Shown piece after piece: positions 8,542-19,274 of a stretch of 64,000 nt of DNA (position 1 is the stretch's first letter; each line of letters begins with the position of its first letter). A model generated the notes under the pieces. That model was not told the origin of the DNA. It saw only the letters and a list, made by a program, of their open reading frames with translations, and made no database searches. The position numbers and the translations under genes are program-made. Origin of the DNA: Oscillospiraceae bacterium (GTDB lineage: Bacteria; Bacillota; Clostridia; Oscillospirales; Oscillospiraceae). Location of the stretch: NCBI GenBank assembly GCA_017541995.1, contig JAFXYD010000035.1, positions 1-64,000 of the forward strand. Reading direction: 5' to 3'.

Positions 8542-9900
8542 ATGTATCTGCTGGCAAACGGCCGTCTGATTACCCGGGACCCCGCCCGGGGCTATATCAA
8601 GGACGGCGGCGTCGCGATCCGGGGAAGAAGCATCCTGGATCTGGGAAGCACCGCCGAGCTCCGGGCCAAATACCCGGAGGCGGAGTTCCTGGACGCCCGA
8701 GGCGGCGTCATTATGCCCGCCTTCATCAACGCCCACACCCACATCTACTCCGCCCTGGCCCGGGGCCTGTCCATCAAGGGCTATCACGCCACAAATTTCT
8801 TCGAGGTTCTGGACGGCCAGTGGTGGGCCATTGACCGCAGGCTCAGCCTCGGGGGCACCCGAGCCTCCGCCGACGCGCTGATGATGGACTGCATCAAGCA
8901 GGGCGTCACCACCATCTTCGATCACCACGCCTCCTACGGGGAAATCCCCGGCAGCCTGAGCGTCATCGCGGAGTCCGCCAAACGCTTCGGCCTCCGGGCC
9001 TGCCTCTGCTACGAGGTCTCGGACCGGGACGGGGAGGAGAAGGCCCTGCAGGCCATCCGGGAAAACGCCGACTTCATCACCCAATGCGAGAAGGAACAGA
9101 ACCCGATGCTGGCTGCCATGTTCGGCGGCCACGCCCTGTTCACCCTCTCCGACAAAAGCTTTGACCGTATGGCGGCCGCCAACAACGGCCGCACCGGCTA
9201 CCACATCCACGTCTCCGAGGGCATGAACGACGTCTACGACAGCCTGCGAAGCTATGGCCGCCGCCCCGTCCAGCGCCTCCACGACCACGGCATTCTGGGC
9301 CCCAAGACCCTGCTGGGCCACTGCATCCACGTCAACTCTGCCGAAATCGACCTGATCCGGGAGACCGGGACCATGGTGGTGAACAACCCGGAGTCCAACA
9401 TGGGCAACGCCGTGGGCACCTGCCCCGTGCTGCAGCTGTACCGGAAGGGCGTCCTCCTGGGCCTGGGCACCGACGCCTATACCAACGATATGCTGGAGTC
9501 CGTCAAGGTGGCCCTTATCGCCCAGCGGCAGAACGCCTGCCTGCCCAACGTGGGCTGGCAGGAGGTGACGCAGATGCTCTTTGCCAACAACGCGAAAATC
9601 GCCGCCAGGTACTTCCCGGATCAGCTGGGGATCCTGAAGCCCGGGGCCTCCGCCGACGTCATCGTCATGGACTACAAGCCCTTCACCCCCTTCTCCGACG
9701 CCAACGTTGACGGCCACATCCTCTTCGGCATGACGGGCCGTCAGTGCCGCACCACCGTCGCTGCGGGCCGGGTGCTGATGCGGGACGGGGAGCTGCTGGG
9801 CATCGACGAGGAGGCGGAAAACGCCCATATCTTAGAGGAAGCGAAAAAGCTCTGGGGCGAGCTCAATCACTGCGCCTACAACGCGGAGGGCGAGCTCTGA
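8542..9900 (+). CDS. ssnA: SsnA-type aminohydrolase (amidohydrolase superfamily)
   Basis: A 452-residue amidohydrolase of the TrzN/AtzA/guanine-deaminase class. Metal ligands include His65 and His67 (NAHTHIYS), the His of YHIHVSEG, the His of LGHCIHV and the Asp of GLGTDAYTND. The sequence and its position immediately before ygfK match SsnA, a putative aminohydrolase of the selenium-dependent molybdenum hydroxylase and anaerobic purine-degradation clusters. It likely deaminates or hydrates a purine-derived ring. An AGGAG ribosome site precedes the ATG. Other members of that cluster (xdh, ygeW/X/Y, hydantoinase) are not in the window. Confidence 0.82.
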   Translation: MYLLANGRLITRDPARGYIKDGGVAIRGRSILDLGSTAELRAKYPEAEFLDARGGVIMPAFINAHTHIYSALARGLSIKGYHATNFFEVLDGQWWAIDRRLSLGGTRASADALMMDCIKQGVTTIFDHHASYGEIPGSLSVIAESAKRFGLRACLCYEVSDRDGEEKALQAIRENADFITQCEKEQNPMLAAMFGGHALFTLSDKSFDRMAAANNGRTGYHIHVSEGMNDVYDSLRSYGRRPVQRLHDHGILGPKTLLGHCIHVNSAEIDLIRETGTMVVNNPESNMGNAVGTCPVLQLYRKGVLLGLGTDAYTNDMLESVKVALIAQRQNACLPNVGWQEVTQMLFANNAKIAARYFPDQLGILKPGASADVIVMDYKPFTPFSDANVDGHILFGMTGRQCRTTVAAGRVLMRDGELLGIDEEAENAHILEEAKKLWGELNHCAYNAEGEL

Positions 9901-9953
9901 GCCGGAGCCCCAGCCGGAAGATCCGTTTTTGATTGATCAAAAGGAGGGATACC

Positions 9954-12932
9954 ATGTCTGAAAAAATGTACCCCATTCCCTTTGCGCGTCTGATGAGCTG
10001 GGCTCTGCGGGAGTACCGGCAGGAGGGCACCGTCTTCGGCGTTCGCCGCTTCTACAGGGCGAAGCCGGAAAAGACCCTCCCCATCTTCGGGGAAAAAATC
10101 GAAAGCCCCTTCGGGCCCGCCGCCGGTCCCAATGCCCAGCTGGCCCAGAACATCATTGCGGCCTACGTTGCCGGCGCCCGCTTCTTTGAGCTGAAAACCG
10201 TCCAGCAGATGGACGGGGAGGAGCTGGCCCGCTGCGTGCCCCGGCCCTGTATCCTGGCGGAGGACGAGGGCTATAACCAGGAATGGTCCACTGAGCTCAC
10301 CGCAGCCCAGGCCCGGGACGAGTACATCAAGGCCTGGTGCGCCCTGAAGGTCCTGTCCGGTCTCTGGGGCCTGGGAGATCCGGAGGGATTCGTCTTCAAT
10401 ATGTCCGTGGGCTACGACCTGGCGGGCATCAGCGGCCCAAAGGTGGACGGCTTCCTGGAGGCGTTGAAGGACGCCTCCCATACCCCACAGTTCGCGGAAT
10501 GTCTGGAGGTGCTGAAAAGGCTGCTGCCGGGTCACGAGGCCTGGATCGACGGCATTTCGCCCCGGGTCTCCCGCTCCGTCACCCTCTCCACCCTTCACGG
10601 CTGTCCCCCGGAGGAGATCGAGCGCATCGCCTCCTATCTGATCCGGGAAAAGGGGCTCCATTGCTTTGTAAAGTGCAACCCCACCATCCTGGGCTACCGT
10701 ACCGCCCGGGATACCCTGGACGCCATGGGCTATGATTACGTGGTCTTCGACGAGCACCACTTCAACGAGGACCTGCAATGGGAAGACGCCGTTCCCATGT
10801 TCCGGCGGCTGAACGCCCTGGCCCGGGAGCGGGGACTGGAATTCGGCCTCAAGCTCTCCAACACCTTCCCGGTGGATACCACCCGGGGGGAGCTGCCCAA
10901 CGACGAGATGTATATGTCCGGCCGGGCCCTCTTCCCCCTGACCGTGGAGATGTGCCGCCGGGTTTCCGCCCAATTTGACGGCGGCATGAAGATCTCCTTC
11001 GCCGGCGGTGCGGACTGGTTCAACTGTGACAAGCTCTTCTCCGCCGGAATCTGGCCCATCACCGTGGCCACCACCATTCTCAAGCCCGGCGGCTATAACC
11101 GCCTGTCCCAGCTCTGCGAAAAGACGGAGGCGCTGCCCTTCGGCCCCTTCGCCGGGACGGACACAGAGGCTCTGGCCGCCTTGAGCGAGGCCTGCCATAC
11201 GGACCCCAGGCACACCAAGCCCATCAAGCCTCTGCCCAGCCGGAAATCCGAGGAGCCGGTGCCCTGGTTCGACTGCTTCTCCGCCCCCTGCGAGGGCGGC
11301 TGCCCCATTGGGCAGGACGTGCCGGAGTACATGGAGCTCTGCGACCAGGGCCGCTATGAGGAGGCCCTGCGGCTCATCACCGAGAAAAACCCCCTGCCCT
11401 TCATCACCGGCACCATCTGCGCCCACCGCTGCATGGGCAAGTGTACCCGCGGCTTCTACGACGATCCCGTTCAGATTCGGGCGGTGAAGCTCCTGGCGGC
11501 GGAGCGGGGCTATGAAGCCCTGCTGGCCTCGGTTCAAAAACCGGAGCCCGTCCCCGGCAAAAAGGCCGCCATCATCGGCGGCGGCCCCACGGGCATGGCC
11601 ACTGCATATTTCCTCAGCCGGGCCGGAGTGGCCTGCACGCTCTTTGAGCGGGGGCCGAAGCTGGGGGGCATCGTCCGCCGGGTGATCCCGGATTTCCGCA
11701 TTTCGGAGCAGGCCATTGACCGGGACGCCGCCTTGATCGCCGCCTATGGGGCGGAGATCCGCGTCAATACCGAAGCCCCCTCCGTTGGGGAGCTGAAGGC
11801 CGCCGGCTATACCCATATCCTCTTCGCCGTGGGCGCCTGGAAGCCGGGCCGCCTGGAGCTGGAGGGGAAGGTGCAGCCCGTCATCGGCTGGATGGAGGCC
11901 CGGAAATCCGGCGCGGACGCCGCGCCTCTGGGCCACGTGGCCGTCATTGGCGGCGGCAATACCGCCATGGACGCCGCCCGGCTGGCGAAGCGCAGCGGAG
12001 CCGAGTCCGTCACCCTGGTCTACCGCCGCAGCAAGCGCTATATGCCCGCCGATCCCCAGGAGCTGGAGCTGGCTCTGGCGGATGGGGTTGACTTCCTGGA
12101 GCTGGCCGCCCCGGTGAAGCAGGAGAAGGGGAGACTGCTCTATGAGAAGATGCGGCTGGGCGAGCCCGACGCCTCGGGCCGCCGGAGCCCGGTGCCCACC
12201 GGAGCCTATACGGAGCTGCCCTGCGACCTGGTAATCTCCGCCGTGGGAGAGCAGGTTGACCCCGCCCCCTTCCTGGCCTCCGGGGTGGAGCTGAACGCCA
12301 GAGGCCGCCCCGCCTTCCGCACCAACCTGGAGAACGTCTACGCAGGCGGCGACGCCCTGCGGGGCCCCGCCACGGTGGTGGAGGGCATTGCCGACGCCGC
12401 CCGCTTCGCGGAGGCGGTGCTCAAAGAGCGGCACAGCTTCGCCTATCCGGAGGGCTGCCGCCCGAGCCCGGAGGCCGCCGCGGAGAAGAAGGGCCTGCTG
12501 ATCCCCGCCAGAGCCGCGGAGCATGAGCCGGAGCGCTGTCTGCGCTGCAATACCGTCTGCGAAAACTGCGTGGACGTCTGTCCCAACCGGGCCAACGTGG
12601 CCGTAAGCCTGGCCGACGGCTCGGTTCAGATCCTGCATCTGGACGAGCTGTGCAACGAATGCGGCAACTGCGCCGCCTTCTGCCCCTACGCCGCCCAGCC
12701 CTGCAGGGATAAGCTGACCCTCTTCGCCCGGCCCGAGGACTTTGCCGACTCCGAAAACAACGGCTTCCTCTTCCTGCCCGGCGGGAAACTGCGGATCCGG
12801 CTGCCCGAGGGCGTCCGGGACACGGTGCCGGAGGATGAAGCGCTGAGCCCCAGACTGCGGGAGCTGATCGCCGCGGTGCAAACCCGTTATCCGGAACTGA
12901 TCGCGGCTGATTGCCTGGAGGAGCGCCCATGA
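9954..12932 (+). CDS. ygfK: YgfK-like FeS flavoprotein (putative selenate reductase subunit)
   Basis: A 992-residue protein; ATG 9954 follows AAGGAGGG, and the upstream in-frame TTG has none. Residues 1-400 resemble the dihydroorotate-dehydrogenase-like barrel of YgfK (PIFGEKIESPFGPAAGPNAQ). Next come a GltD-type FeS segment from Cys446 (CEGGCPIGQDVPEY), an FAD Rossmann fold at 540 (IIGGGPTGMATA), an NAD(P) fold at 664 (VIGGGNTAMDAARL), and two C-terminal ferredoxin clusters from Cys862 and Cys900. This is the YgfK architecture, annotated as a selenate reductase subunit but now linked to anaerobic purine reduction. It probably moves NAD(P)H electrons to a ring-reducing site. It overlaps the next small gene (ATGA). 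Confidence 0.85.
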   Translation: MSEKMYPIPFARLMSWALREYRQEGTVFGVRRFYRAKPEKTLPIFGEKIESPFGPAAGPNAQLAQNIIAAYVAGARFFELKTVQQMDGEELARCVPRPCILAEDEGYNQEWSTELTAAQARDEYIKAWCALKVLSGLWGLGDPEGFVFNMSVGYDLAGISGPKVDGFLEALKDASHTPQFAECLEVLKRLLPGHEAWIDGISPRVSRSVTLSTLHGCPPEEIERIASYLIREKGLHCFVKCNPTILGYRTARDTLDAMGYDYVVFDEHHFNEDLQWEDAVPMFRRLNALARERGLEFGLKLSNTFPVDTTRGELPNDEMYMSGRALFPLTVEMCRRVSAQFDGGMKISFAGGADWFNCDKLFSAGIWPITVATTILKPGGYNRLSQLCEKTEALPFGPFAGTDTEALAALSEACHTDPRHTKPIKPLPSRKSEEPVPWFDCFSAPCEGGCPIGQDVPEYMELCDQGRYEEALRLITEKNPLPFITGTICAHRCMGKCTRGFYDDPVQIRAVKLLAAERGYEALLASVQKPEPVPGKKAAIIGGGPTGMATAYFLSRAGVACTLFERGPKLGGIVRRVIPDFRISEQAIDRDAALIAAYGAEIRVNTEAPSVGELKAAGYTHILFAVGAWKPGRLELEGKVQPVIGWMEARKSGADAAPLGHVAVIGGGNTAMDAARLAKRSGAESVTLVYRRSKRYMPADPQELELALADGVDFLELAAPVKQEKGRLLYEKMRLGEPDASGRRSPVPTGAYTELPCDLVISAVGEQVDPAPFLASGVELNARGRPAFRTNLENVYAGGDALRGPATVVEGIADAARFAEAVLKERHSFAYPEGCRPSPEAAAEKKGLLIPARAAEHEPERCLRCNTVCENCVDVCPNRANVAVSLADGSVQILHLDELCNECGNCAAFCPYAAQPCRDKLTLFARPEDFADSENNGFLFLPGGKLRIRLPEGVRDTVPEDEALSPRLRELIAAVQTRYPELIAADCLEERP

Positions 12933-13084
12933 ATTCTGAAATCTCATTCCCCGTTACCATCATTTTGGCCTTGGTTTCCCTCTTTGTCTGGACAGCCGGG
13001 AACAAAATGAAGAATAAACGTCTGATCTACATCGGCATTCTGTTCTCTGTCGCCGCAATTCTGACCCTCTTTCTCCGGCTCTGA
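12929..13084 (+). CDS. Small two-helix membrane protein
   Basis: A 51-residue protein whose ATG overlaps the ygfK stop. It has two hydrophobic segments (about residues 8-22 and 32-50) separated by a basic turn GNKMKNKR, which predicts a hairpin with the loop in the cytoplasm. No family is recognised. Coupling to ygfK and the following second small membrane gene suggests a membrane anchor or transport accessory for the cluster. That role is inference. Confidence 0.6.
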   Translation: MNSEISFPVTIILALVSLFVWTAGNKMKNKRLIYIGILFSVAAILTLFLRL

Positions 13085-13119
13085 CGGAGAACGGGTTTTA
13101 ACTGGAAAGGAAGCAACAA

Positions 13120-13287
13120 ATGGATCAAATCATCGAACTCTTCAAGACCTATACCGCCGCCCTGCCCACCTCCGTGGTAGCCGTCATTTTGCTGATGGTG
13201 GGTTTGAAGGTAGGCAAGGGCATTCTCAAGCTCCTGGGCCTCGCGCTGATCGCCGCAGCCGTCCTCTTCTTTGTGCTGAAGGTCTGA
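13120..13287 (+). CDS. Small hydrophobic protein
   Basis: A 55-residue protein starting at ATG 13120 after AAAGGAAG. An amphipathic N-terminus (MDQIIELFKTY) leads into a long apolar region from residue 18 to the end, broken by GLKVGKG; it is likely one or two membrane helices. No homolog is recognised. It is the last gene before the pyr promoter, 35 bases after the other small membrane gene. Confidence 0.55.
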   Translation: MDQIIELFKTYTAALPTSVVAVILLMVGLKVGKGILKLLGLALIAAAVLFFVLKV

Positions 13288-13294
13288 GCAAGCC

Positions 13295-13337
13295 GCAGAA
13301 TCCCCGTTTTTCCCAGACGGAAAAATGGGGATTCTGC
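13295..13337 (+). other. Long perfect hairpin between ssnA-ygfK and pyr operons
   Basis: Seventeen-base arms, GCAGAATCCCCGTTTTT and its near complement ending GGGGATTCTGC, enclose a short loop. No T-run follows on the plus strand, so it is not a textbook terminator. Its place right after the last small gene suggests a transcript end or processing signal. Confidence 0.5.
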
Positions 13338-13440
13338 ACAAAAAGACCCCCGTTTGCCCGGCAAATTGTCCGTCTGTTTCCTGCGGGATCCAAAGAAATA
13401 TGACAAAACCTACAAAGATTTGCAAGCCGCCTGTTTTGGG

Positions 13441-13470
13441 TTGACAGGAGGCGGGGGCCTGTGATAAAGT
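13441..13470 (+). promoter_or_regulatory. Promoter of the pyr-pur gene run
   Basis: TTGACA at 13441-13446, an 18-base spacer, then TAAAGT at 13465-13470 with an upstream TG (extended -10). It lies about 50 bases before pyrC. I see no convincing PyrR-type attenuator between it and pyrC. Confidence 0.65.
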
Positions 13471-13521
13471 ATAGCCAATCCAAGCAGAACGAGAACCCAC
13501 AGCAGCATGAGAGGGCAGAAA

Positions 13522-14763
<1,242 letters not shown>

Positions 14764-14774
14764 AAGGATACGCC

Positions 14775-15509
14775 ATGAAAGACAGTATTTTCACAATCCT
14801 CACCCAGCGGCCTCTGACAAACCAGGTCTATGAGCTGAAGCTCAGCGGCGACTGCGCCGCCATCACCCGGCCCGGCCAGTTTGTCAACCTGCGGCTGGAG
14901 GGCCTGTATCTGCGCCGCCCCATCTCCGTCTGCGACCTGGAGGGGAATACCCTCACCCTGATCTATAAGGTGCTGGGCAAGGGCACCGAGCAGCTCAGCC
15001 GGATGCGTCCCGGGGAAACAATCCCCGTCCTCACAGGTCTCGGCAACGGCTACGATACCGCCCTTTCCGGGGATCGTCCGCTGCTGATGGGGGGCGGCGT
15101 CGGCGTCCCGCCCCTGTACCTGCTGGCAAAGCGCCTGCGGGGGGAGGGCAAGCCCGTCGCCGTGATCCTGGGCTTCAACACAGCCTCGGAGATCTTCTAT
15201 GAAGAGCGCTTCCGGGACCTGGGCTGTGACGTGAGCGTCACCACCGCGGATGGCTCCCGGGGCGTCAGGGGCTTCGTCACCGACGCCCTGCCGGAGGCCT
15301 ATTCCCACGTCTATACCTGCGGCCCGGAGCCCATGCTGAAGGCCGTGTTCAAATGCATTCACACCGGCGGCTCCTTCAGCTTTGAGCGGCGCATGGGCTG
15401 CGGCTTCGGCGCCTGTATGGGCTGCTCCTGCAGGACCGTCACCGGCTATAAGCGCATCTGCAAGGAAGGCCCCGTGCTGCAAAAGGAGGAGATCTTATGG
15501 GAAGGCTGA
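14775..15509 (+). CDS. pyrK: Dihydroorotate dehydrogenase B, electron-transfer subunit
   Basis: A 244-residue flavoprotein of the ferredoxin-reductase superfamily. It has an FAD-binding RRPISVCD motif near residue 52 and an NAD-binding GGGVGVPP. The C-terminal [2Fe-2S] ligands are Cys209, Cys214, Cys217 and Cys229 (GCGFGACMGCSC...RIC). It passes electrons from dihydroorotate oxidation by PyrD to NAD+. ATG 14775 lies 11 bases after the pyrC stop. The 3' end overlaps pyrD by 13 bases, as expected for subunits of one complex. Confidence 0.93.
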   Translation: MKDSIFTILTQRPLTNQVYELKLSGDCAAITRPGQFVNLRLEGLYLRRPISVCDLEGNTLTLIYKVLGKGTEQLSRMRPGETIPVLTGLGNGYDTALSGDRPLLMGGGVGVPPLYLLAKRLRGEGKPVAVILGFNTASEIFYEERFRDLGCDVSVTTADGSRGVRGFVTDALPEAYSHVYTCGPEPMLKAVFKCIHTGGSFSFERRMGCGFGACMGCSCRTVTGYKRICKEGPVLQKEEILWEG

Positions 15510-16405
15510 GCGTCGAGCTCTGCGGCATTCCGCTGGATAACCCCGTGATCCCGGCCTCCGGTACCTTCGGCTACGGCTATGAGTTCGCGGAATTATATGA
15601 TATTAACATCTTAGGCAGCTTCTCCTTCAAGGGCACCACCCGGGAGCCCCGCTTCGGCAACCCCACGCCCCGGATCGCGGAATGCCCCGCCGGAATGCTG
15701 AACGCCGTGGGCCTGCAAAATCCCGGGGTGGACCGGGTCATCGACACCGAGCTGCCCCGTCTGGCCCGGGTCTTTCACAAGCCCGTCATGGCCAACGTCA
15801 GCGGCTTCTCCCTGGAGGAATACGCCGATACCTGCGCCAGGCTGGATCCCCAGCCCCAGATCGGCTGGCTGGAGGTGAACGTCTCCTGCCCCAACGTCCA
15901 CGGCGGCGGCATGAGCTTCGGCACCGACCCGGCGGCCGCGGCCTCCGTGGTCCGGGCGGTGAAGGCCGTCACGTCCAAGCCCGTGATTATCAAGCTGACT
16001 CCCAACGTCACCGATATCGTCTCCGTGGCCAAGGCCTGCGAGGAAGCCGGGGCCGACGGCGTCAGCCTCATCAACACCCTGCTGGGCCTGCGGATGGATC
16101 TGAAAGCCCGGAAGCCCCTGCTGGCCAACATCACCGGCGGCCTCTCCGGCCCCGCGGTCTTCCCGGTGGCCCTGCGGATGGTGTGGCAGGTGGCCCACGC
16201 GGTGAAAATCCCCGTGGTGGGCATGGGCGGCGTCAGCAGCGCCGAGGACGTGCTGGAGATGCTCATGGCCGGAGCCGCCGCCGTGGAGGTAGGGGCCGCC
16301 AACCTCATCGACCCCTGGGCGTGTCGGAGGATCATCGAGGACTTGCCCGGAGCAATGGACCGGTACGGGATCAAGAACCTGAAGGAATTGAGAATTGAGA
16401 GTTGA
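15497..16405 (+). CDS. pyrD: Dihydroorotate dehydrogenase B, catalytic subunit
   Basis: A 302-residue FMN enzyme, class 1B. It shows NPVIPASGTFGYG at the N-terminus, the NVSCPN motif with the active-site Cys, VIIKLTPNVTD, and the FMN phosphate loop GMGGVSSAEDVLE. It oxidises dihydroorotate to orotate as a complex with PyrK. AAAGGAGG precedes ATG 15497 inside pyrK. The last codons (ELRIES) are read from the start of the short intergenic repeat, so the C-terminus seems to have been rewritten by that insertion. Confidence 0.93.
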   Translation: MGRLSVELCGIPLDNPVIPASGTFGYGYEFAELYDINILGSFSFKGTTREPRFGNPTPRIAECPAGMLNAVGLQNPGVDRVIDTELPRLARVFHKPVMANVSGFSLEEYADTCARLDPQPQIGWLEVNVSCPNVHGGGMSFGTDPAAAASVVRAVKAVTSKPVIIKLTPNVTDIVSVAKACEEAGADGVSLINTLLGLRMDLKARKPLLANITGGLSGPAVFPVALRMVWQVAHAVKIPVVGMGGVSSAEDVLEMLMAGAAAVEVGAANLIDPWACRRIIEDLPGAMDRYGIKNLKELRIES

Positions 16406-16486
16406 GAATTGAGAATTTTCGGAGTTTTTCAAATCGAGATTTGAAAAACACATTCATTTTCAACTTTCCATTTTCAATTTTCAACT
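16384..16486 (+). repeat. Palindromic AT-rich repeat element between pyrD and pyrF
   Basis: Tandem GAATTGAGA units (16384-16418), a perfect 11-base inverted repeat (16425-16435 with 16438-16448), then partly complementary TTTTCAACTTTCCATTTTC units. The outer arms can pair, giving a MITE-like fold in an otherwise GC-rich operon. Confidence 0.6.
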
Positions 16487-16523
16487 GCGTACATACACCG
16501 TTACCAAATGATAGGAGGATATT

Positions 16524-17222
16524 ATGGGACGTGATGTTATCATCGCCTGCGATTTTCCCGGCGGGGAGCAAACTCTGGCCTTCCTGGACCGCTTCCAGGG
16601 CAGAAAACCCTTTGTCAAGATCGGCATGGAGCTCTTCTACGCCGAGGGCCCGGAAATCGTGCGGCAGATCAAGGCCCGGGGCCATCAGATCTTTCTGGAT
16701 CTGAAGCTCCACGATATTCCCAACACCGTGAAAAAGGCCATGGCCGTGCTCTCCCGGCTGGACGTGGATATCTGCAACCTCCACGCCGCGGGCACCGCCG
16801 AGATGATGCGGGCCGCCCTGGAGGGCCTGACCCGGCCCGACGGCACCCGGCCCTTGCTGATCGCCGTGACCCAGCTCACCTCCACCAACCAGGAGGCCCT
16901 GGAGCAGGAGCTGCTGATTCCCCGCCCCATAGACGAGGTTGTAATGGCCTACGCGGAGAACGCCAGACGGGCGGGGCTGGACGGCGTAGTCTGCTCGCCC
17001 CTGGAGGCGGAGAAGGTTCACAGCCGCTGCGGGCGGGACTTTCTCACCGTCACCCCCGGCGTCCGCTTTGCCGACGGGGACAGGGGAGACCAGAAGCGGG
17101 TCATGACTCCCGCCCAGGCCAAGGCCGTCGGCTCAGACTACATCGTGGTGGGCCGTCCCATCACCGCAAGCTCCGACCCCGTGGCCGCGTATGAGCGGTG
17201 CCTGGCGGAATTCATTGGATAA
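16524..17222 (+). CDS. pyrF: Orotidine 5'-phosphate decarboxylase
   Basis: A 232-residue class I enzyme. The catalytic DLKLHDIPNT motif holds Asp59, Lys61 and Asp64. TVTPGVRF and the phosphate-binding VGRPIT near the C-terminus are also present. It decarboxylates OMP to UMP, the last step of the pathway. An AGGAGG ribosome site follows the AT-rich repeat. It lies 12 bases before pyrE, its pathway predecessor. Confidence 0.95.
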   Translation: MGRDVIIACDFPGGEQTLAFLDRFQGRKPFVKIGMELFYAEGPEIVRQIKARGHQIFLDLKLHDIPNTVKKAMAVLSRLDVDICNLHAAGTAEMMRAALEGLTRPDGTRPLLIAVTQLTSTNQEALEQELLIPRPIDEVVMAYAENARRAGLDGVVCSPLEAEKVHSRCGRDFLTVTPGVRFADGDRGDQKRVMTPAQAKAVGSDYIVVGRPITASSDPVAAYERCLAEFIG

Positions 17223-17234
17223 AGGAGAAACACC

Positions 17235-17879
17235 ATGGACCTTTCAACCCAAATTGCAAAAGACCTGTTGTCCATTCAGGCCGTGTTCTTCCGGCCGGAG
17301 GAGCCCTTCACCTGGGCCAGCGGCATCAAGAGCCCCGTCTACTGCGACAACCGCCTGACCCTCACCGCCCCCGAGATCCGAACCCATGTGGAAAACGGCC
17401 TGGCCCAGCTGATCCGGGAGCACTACCCCGAGGCGGAGGTCCTCATGGGCACCTCCACCGCCGGCATCGCCCACGCCGCCATTGTGGGCCACATCATGGG
17501 CCTGCCCATGGGCTACGTCCGCTCCGGCAATAAGGATCACGGCAGACAAAACCGCATCGAGGGCCGCCTGGAGCCCGGCCAGAAGGTGGTGGTGGTGGAG
17601 GATCTGATCTCCACCGGCGGCTCCGTCATCGATGTGGTGGAGGCCCTGCGGGAGGCCGGAGCCCAGGTGCTGGGCGTCGTCTCCATCTTCACCTACGGCA
17701 TGCAGCGGGGCCTGGACCGTCTGGCCGCCGCGCAGGTGAAAAACCAGTCTCTGACGGACTTTGATCACATCGCGTCCGTTGCTGCCCGGGAGGGCTATAT
17801 CAAACCGGAGGACGTGGAACGGCTCATCGCCTTCCGCAACAACCCCTCTGACGAAAGCTGGATAGGAGGAACCAAATGA
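17235..17879 (+). CDS. pyrE: Orotate phosphoribosyltransferase
   Basis: A 214-residue type I PRTase with the PRPP loop [13 protein letters not shown] (Glu122, Asp123) and the flexible-loop region [15 protein letters not shown]. It joins orotate and PRPP to form OMP. Its stop overlaps the pyrB ATG by 4 bases. Confidence 0.95.
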   Translation: MDLSTQIAKDLLSIQAVFFRPEEPFTWASGIKSPVYCDNRLTLTAPEIRTHVENGLAQLIREHYPEAEVLMGTSTAGIAHAAIVGHIMGLPMGYVRSGNKDHGRQNRIEGRLEPGQKVVVVEDLISTGGSVIDVVEALREAGAQVLGVVSIFTYGMQRGLDRLAAAQVKNQSLTDFDHIASVAAREGYIKPEDVERLIAFRNNPSDESWIGGTK

Positions 17880-18802
17880 AACGAAGCATCATCGACATCC
17901 TGGACCTGAGCACCGCCGAGCTGGAGGAGCTCATCGCCACCGCGGAAGACATCATCGACAACCCGGACAAGTACGCCCATGCCTGCGACCGCAGAATCCT
18001 GGCAACCCTGTTCTTCGAGCCCTCTACCCGGACCCGCATGAGCTTTGAGGCGGCCATGTACGAGCTGGGCGGCCATGTGATTTCCGTCTCCAGCGCCATG
18101 TCCTCCTCCGCCGCCAAGGGCGAGAGCGTGGCAGACACTGCCAAGACCGTCTCCTGCTACGCCGACATCATCGCCATGCGCCATCCCAAGGAGGGCGCGG
18201 CCTACGTGGCGGCCACCAACGCCAGCATCCCCGTCATCAACGCCGGCGACGGCGGCCACTGCCATCCCACCCAGACCCTGGCGGACCTGCTCACCATCTG
18301 GAGAGAGAAGCGCCGCTTCGAGGGTCTGACCATCGGCCTGTGCGGCGACCTGAAATTCGGCCGCACCGTCCACTCCCTCATCAACGCCATGACCCGCTAC
18401 AACGGCAATCGCTTCGTGCTGATCTCCCCCGAAGAGCTGAAGGTGCCCAGCTACGTCAAGAAGGGCAGCCTCAAGAAGTACAACATCCCCTACAGCCAGA
18501 CCACCGATCTGGAGGCCGCCATGCCGGAGCTGGACATTCTCTACATGACCCGGATCCAGCGGGAGCGCTTCTTCAACGAGGAGGATTACCTCCGTCTGAA
18601 GGACAGCTACATCCTCACCCCCGACAAGCTGAAGAACGCCAAGCCCGACCTGGCGATTCTCCACCCCCTGCCCCGGGTGAATGAGATCAGCGTCGCCATC
18701 GACGACGATCCCAGAGCCTGCTACTTCAAGCAGGTGCTCAACGGCAAATACATGCGTATGGCATTGATTCTGAAACTTCTCAAGGAGGCCGGCAGACTAT
18801 GA
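17876..18802 (+). CDS. pyrB: Aspartate carbamoyltransferase, catalytic chain
   Basis: A 308-residue catalytic chain. The carbamoyl-phosphate loop [13 protein letters not shown] contains Ser50-Thr53, and HPLPR begins at His263. The mobile loop carries SSAAKGES. It condenses carbamoyl phosphate with aspartate. The 4-base overlap with pyrI indicates the regulated PyrB-PyrI holoenzyme of the E. coli class, as in many Clostridia. Confidence 0.96.
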   Translation: MKRSIIDILDLSTAELEELIATAEDIIDNPDKYAHACDRRILATLFFEPSTRTRMSFEAAMYELGGHVISVSSAMSSSAAKGESVADTAKTVSCYADIIAMRHPKEGAAYVAATNASIPVINAGDGGHCHPTQTLADLLTIWREKRRFEGLTIGLCGDLKFGRTVHSLINAMTRYNGNRFVLISPEELKVPSYVKKGSLKKYNIPYSQTTDLEAAMPELDILYMTRIQRERFFNEEDYLRLKDSYILTPDKLKNAKPDLAILHPLPRVNEISVAIDDDPRACYFKQVLNGKYMRMALILKLLKEAGRL

Positions 18803-19218
18803 ACATTGATTCCATCCAGAACGGCGTCGTCATCGACCACATCCGGGCAGGGCAGGGCATGAAGCTCTACAATCTGCTGAAGCTGGACGAGACGGAGCTC
18901 TCCGTCGCCATCATCCGCAACGTCAACAGCGGCAAAATGGGCAAGAAGGACATCATCAAGATCGACGCGGACATTCCTCTGAACCTGGATATCGTGGCCT
19001 ACGTGGATCCCGGTGCCACTGTGAATATCATCCGCAGCGGCAAGCTGGTGGAAAAGCGCCAGATGGAGCTGCCCGAGACCCTCACCGACGTGCTGGTCTG
19101 CAAGAATCCCCGCTGCATCAGCTCCACCGAGCAGGAGCTGCACCACATCTTCAAGCTCACCGACCGGGAGAACAAGGTTTATCGCTGCCTCTACTGCGAG
19201 ACCAAGGCCGGCGGCTGA
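18799..19218 (+). CDS. pyrI: Aspartate carbamoyltransferase, regulatory chain
   Basis: A 139-residue regulatory chain. The allosteric domain covers residues 1-95, and the zinc domain carries Cys101, Cys106, Cys130 and Cys133 (CKNPRC and CLYC). It binds nucleotide effectors and controls PyrB. No terminator is seen in the 56 bases before purE, so transcription probably continues into the purine genes. Confidence 0.94.
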   Translation: MNIDSIQNGVVIDHIRAGQGMKLYNLLKLDETELSVAIIRNVNSGKMGKKDIIKIDADIPLNLDIVAYVDPGATVNIIRSGKLVEKRQMELPETLTDVLVCKNPRCISSTEQELHHIFKLTDRENKVYRCLYCETKAGG

Positions 19219-19274
19219 GCGCGCCCGGCGTTGTTTCGTCCGTTTTTGCCGATTTCTGAAAAGAGGGAATTGAA

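Noticed and set aside
9954..12932. A true selenate reductase
   Set aside because: The name is historical. The protein has no molybdopterin domain, and family context points to purine-related redox work.
13287..13521. PyrR attenuator or other riboswitch before pyrC
   Set aside because: One hairpin exists, but it lies upstream of the promoter, and no PyrR-binding consensus or anti-terminator pairing is seen.
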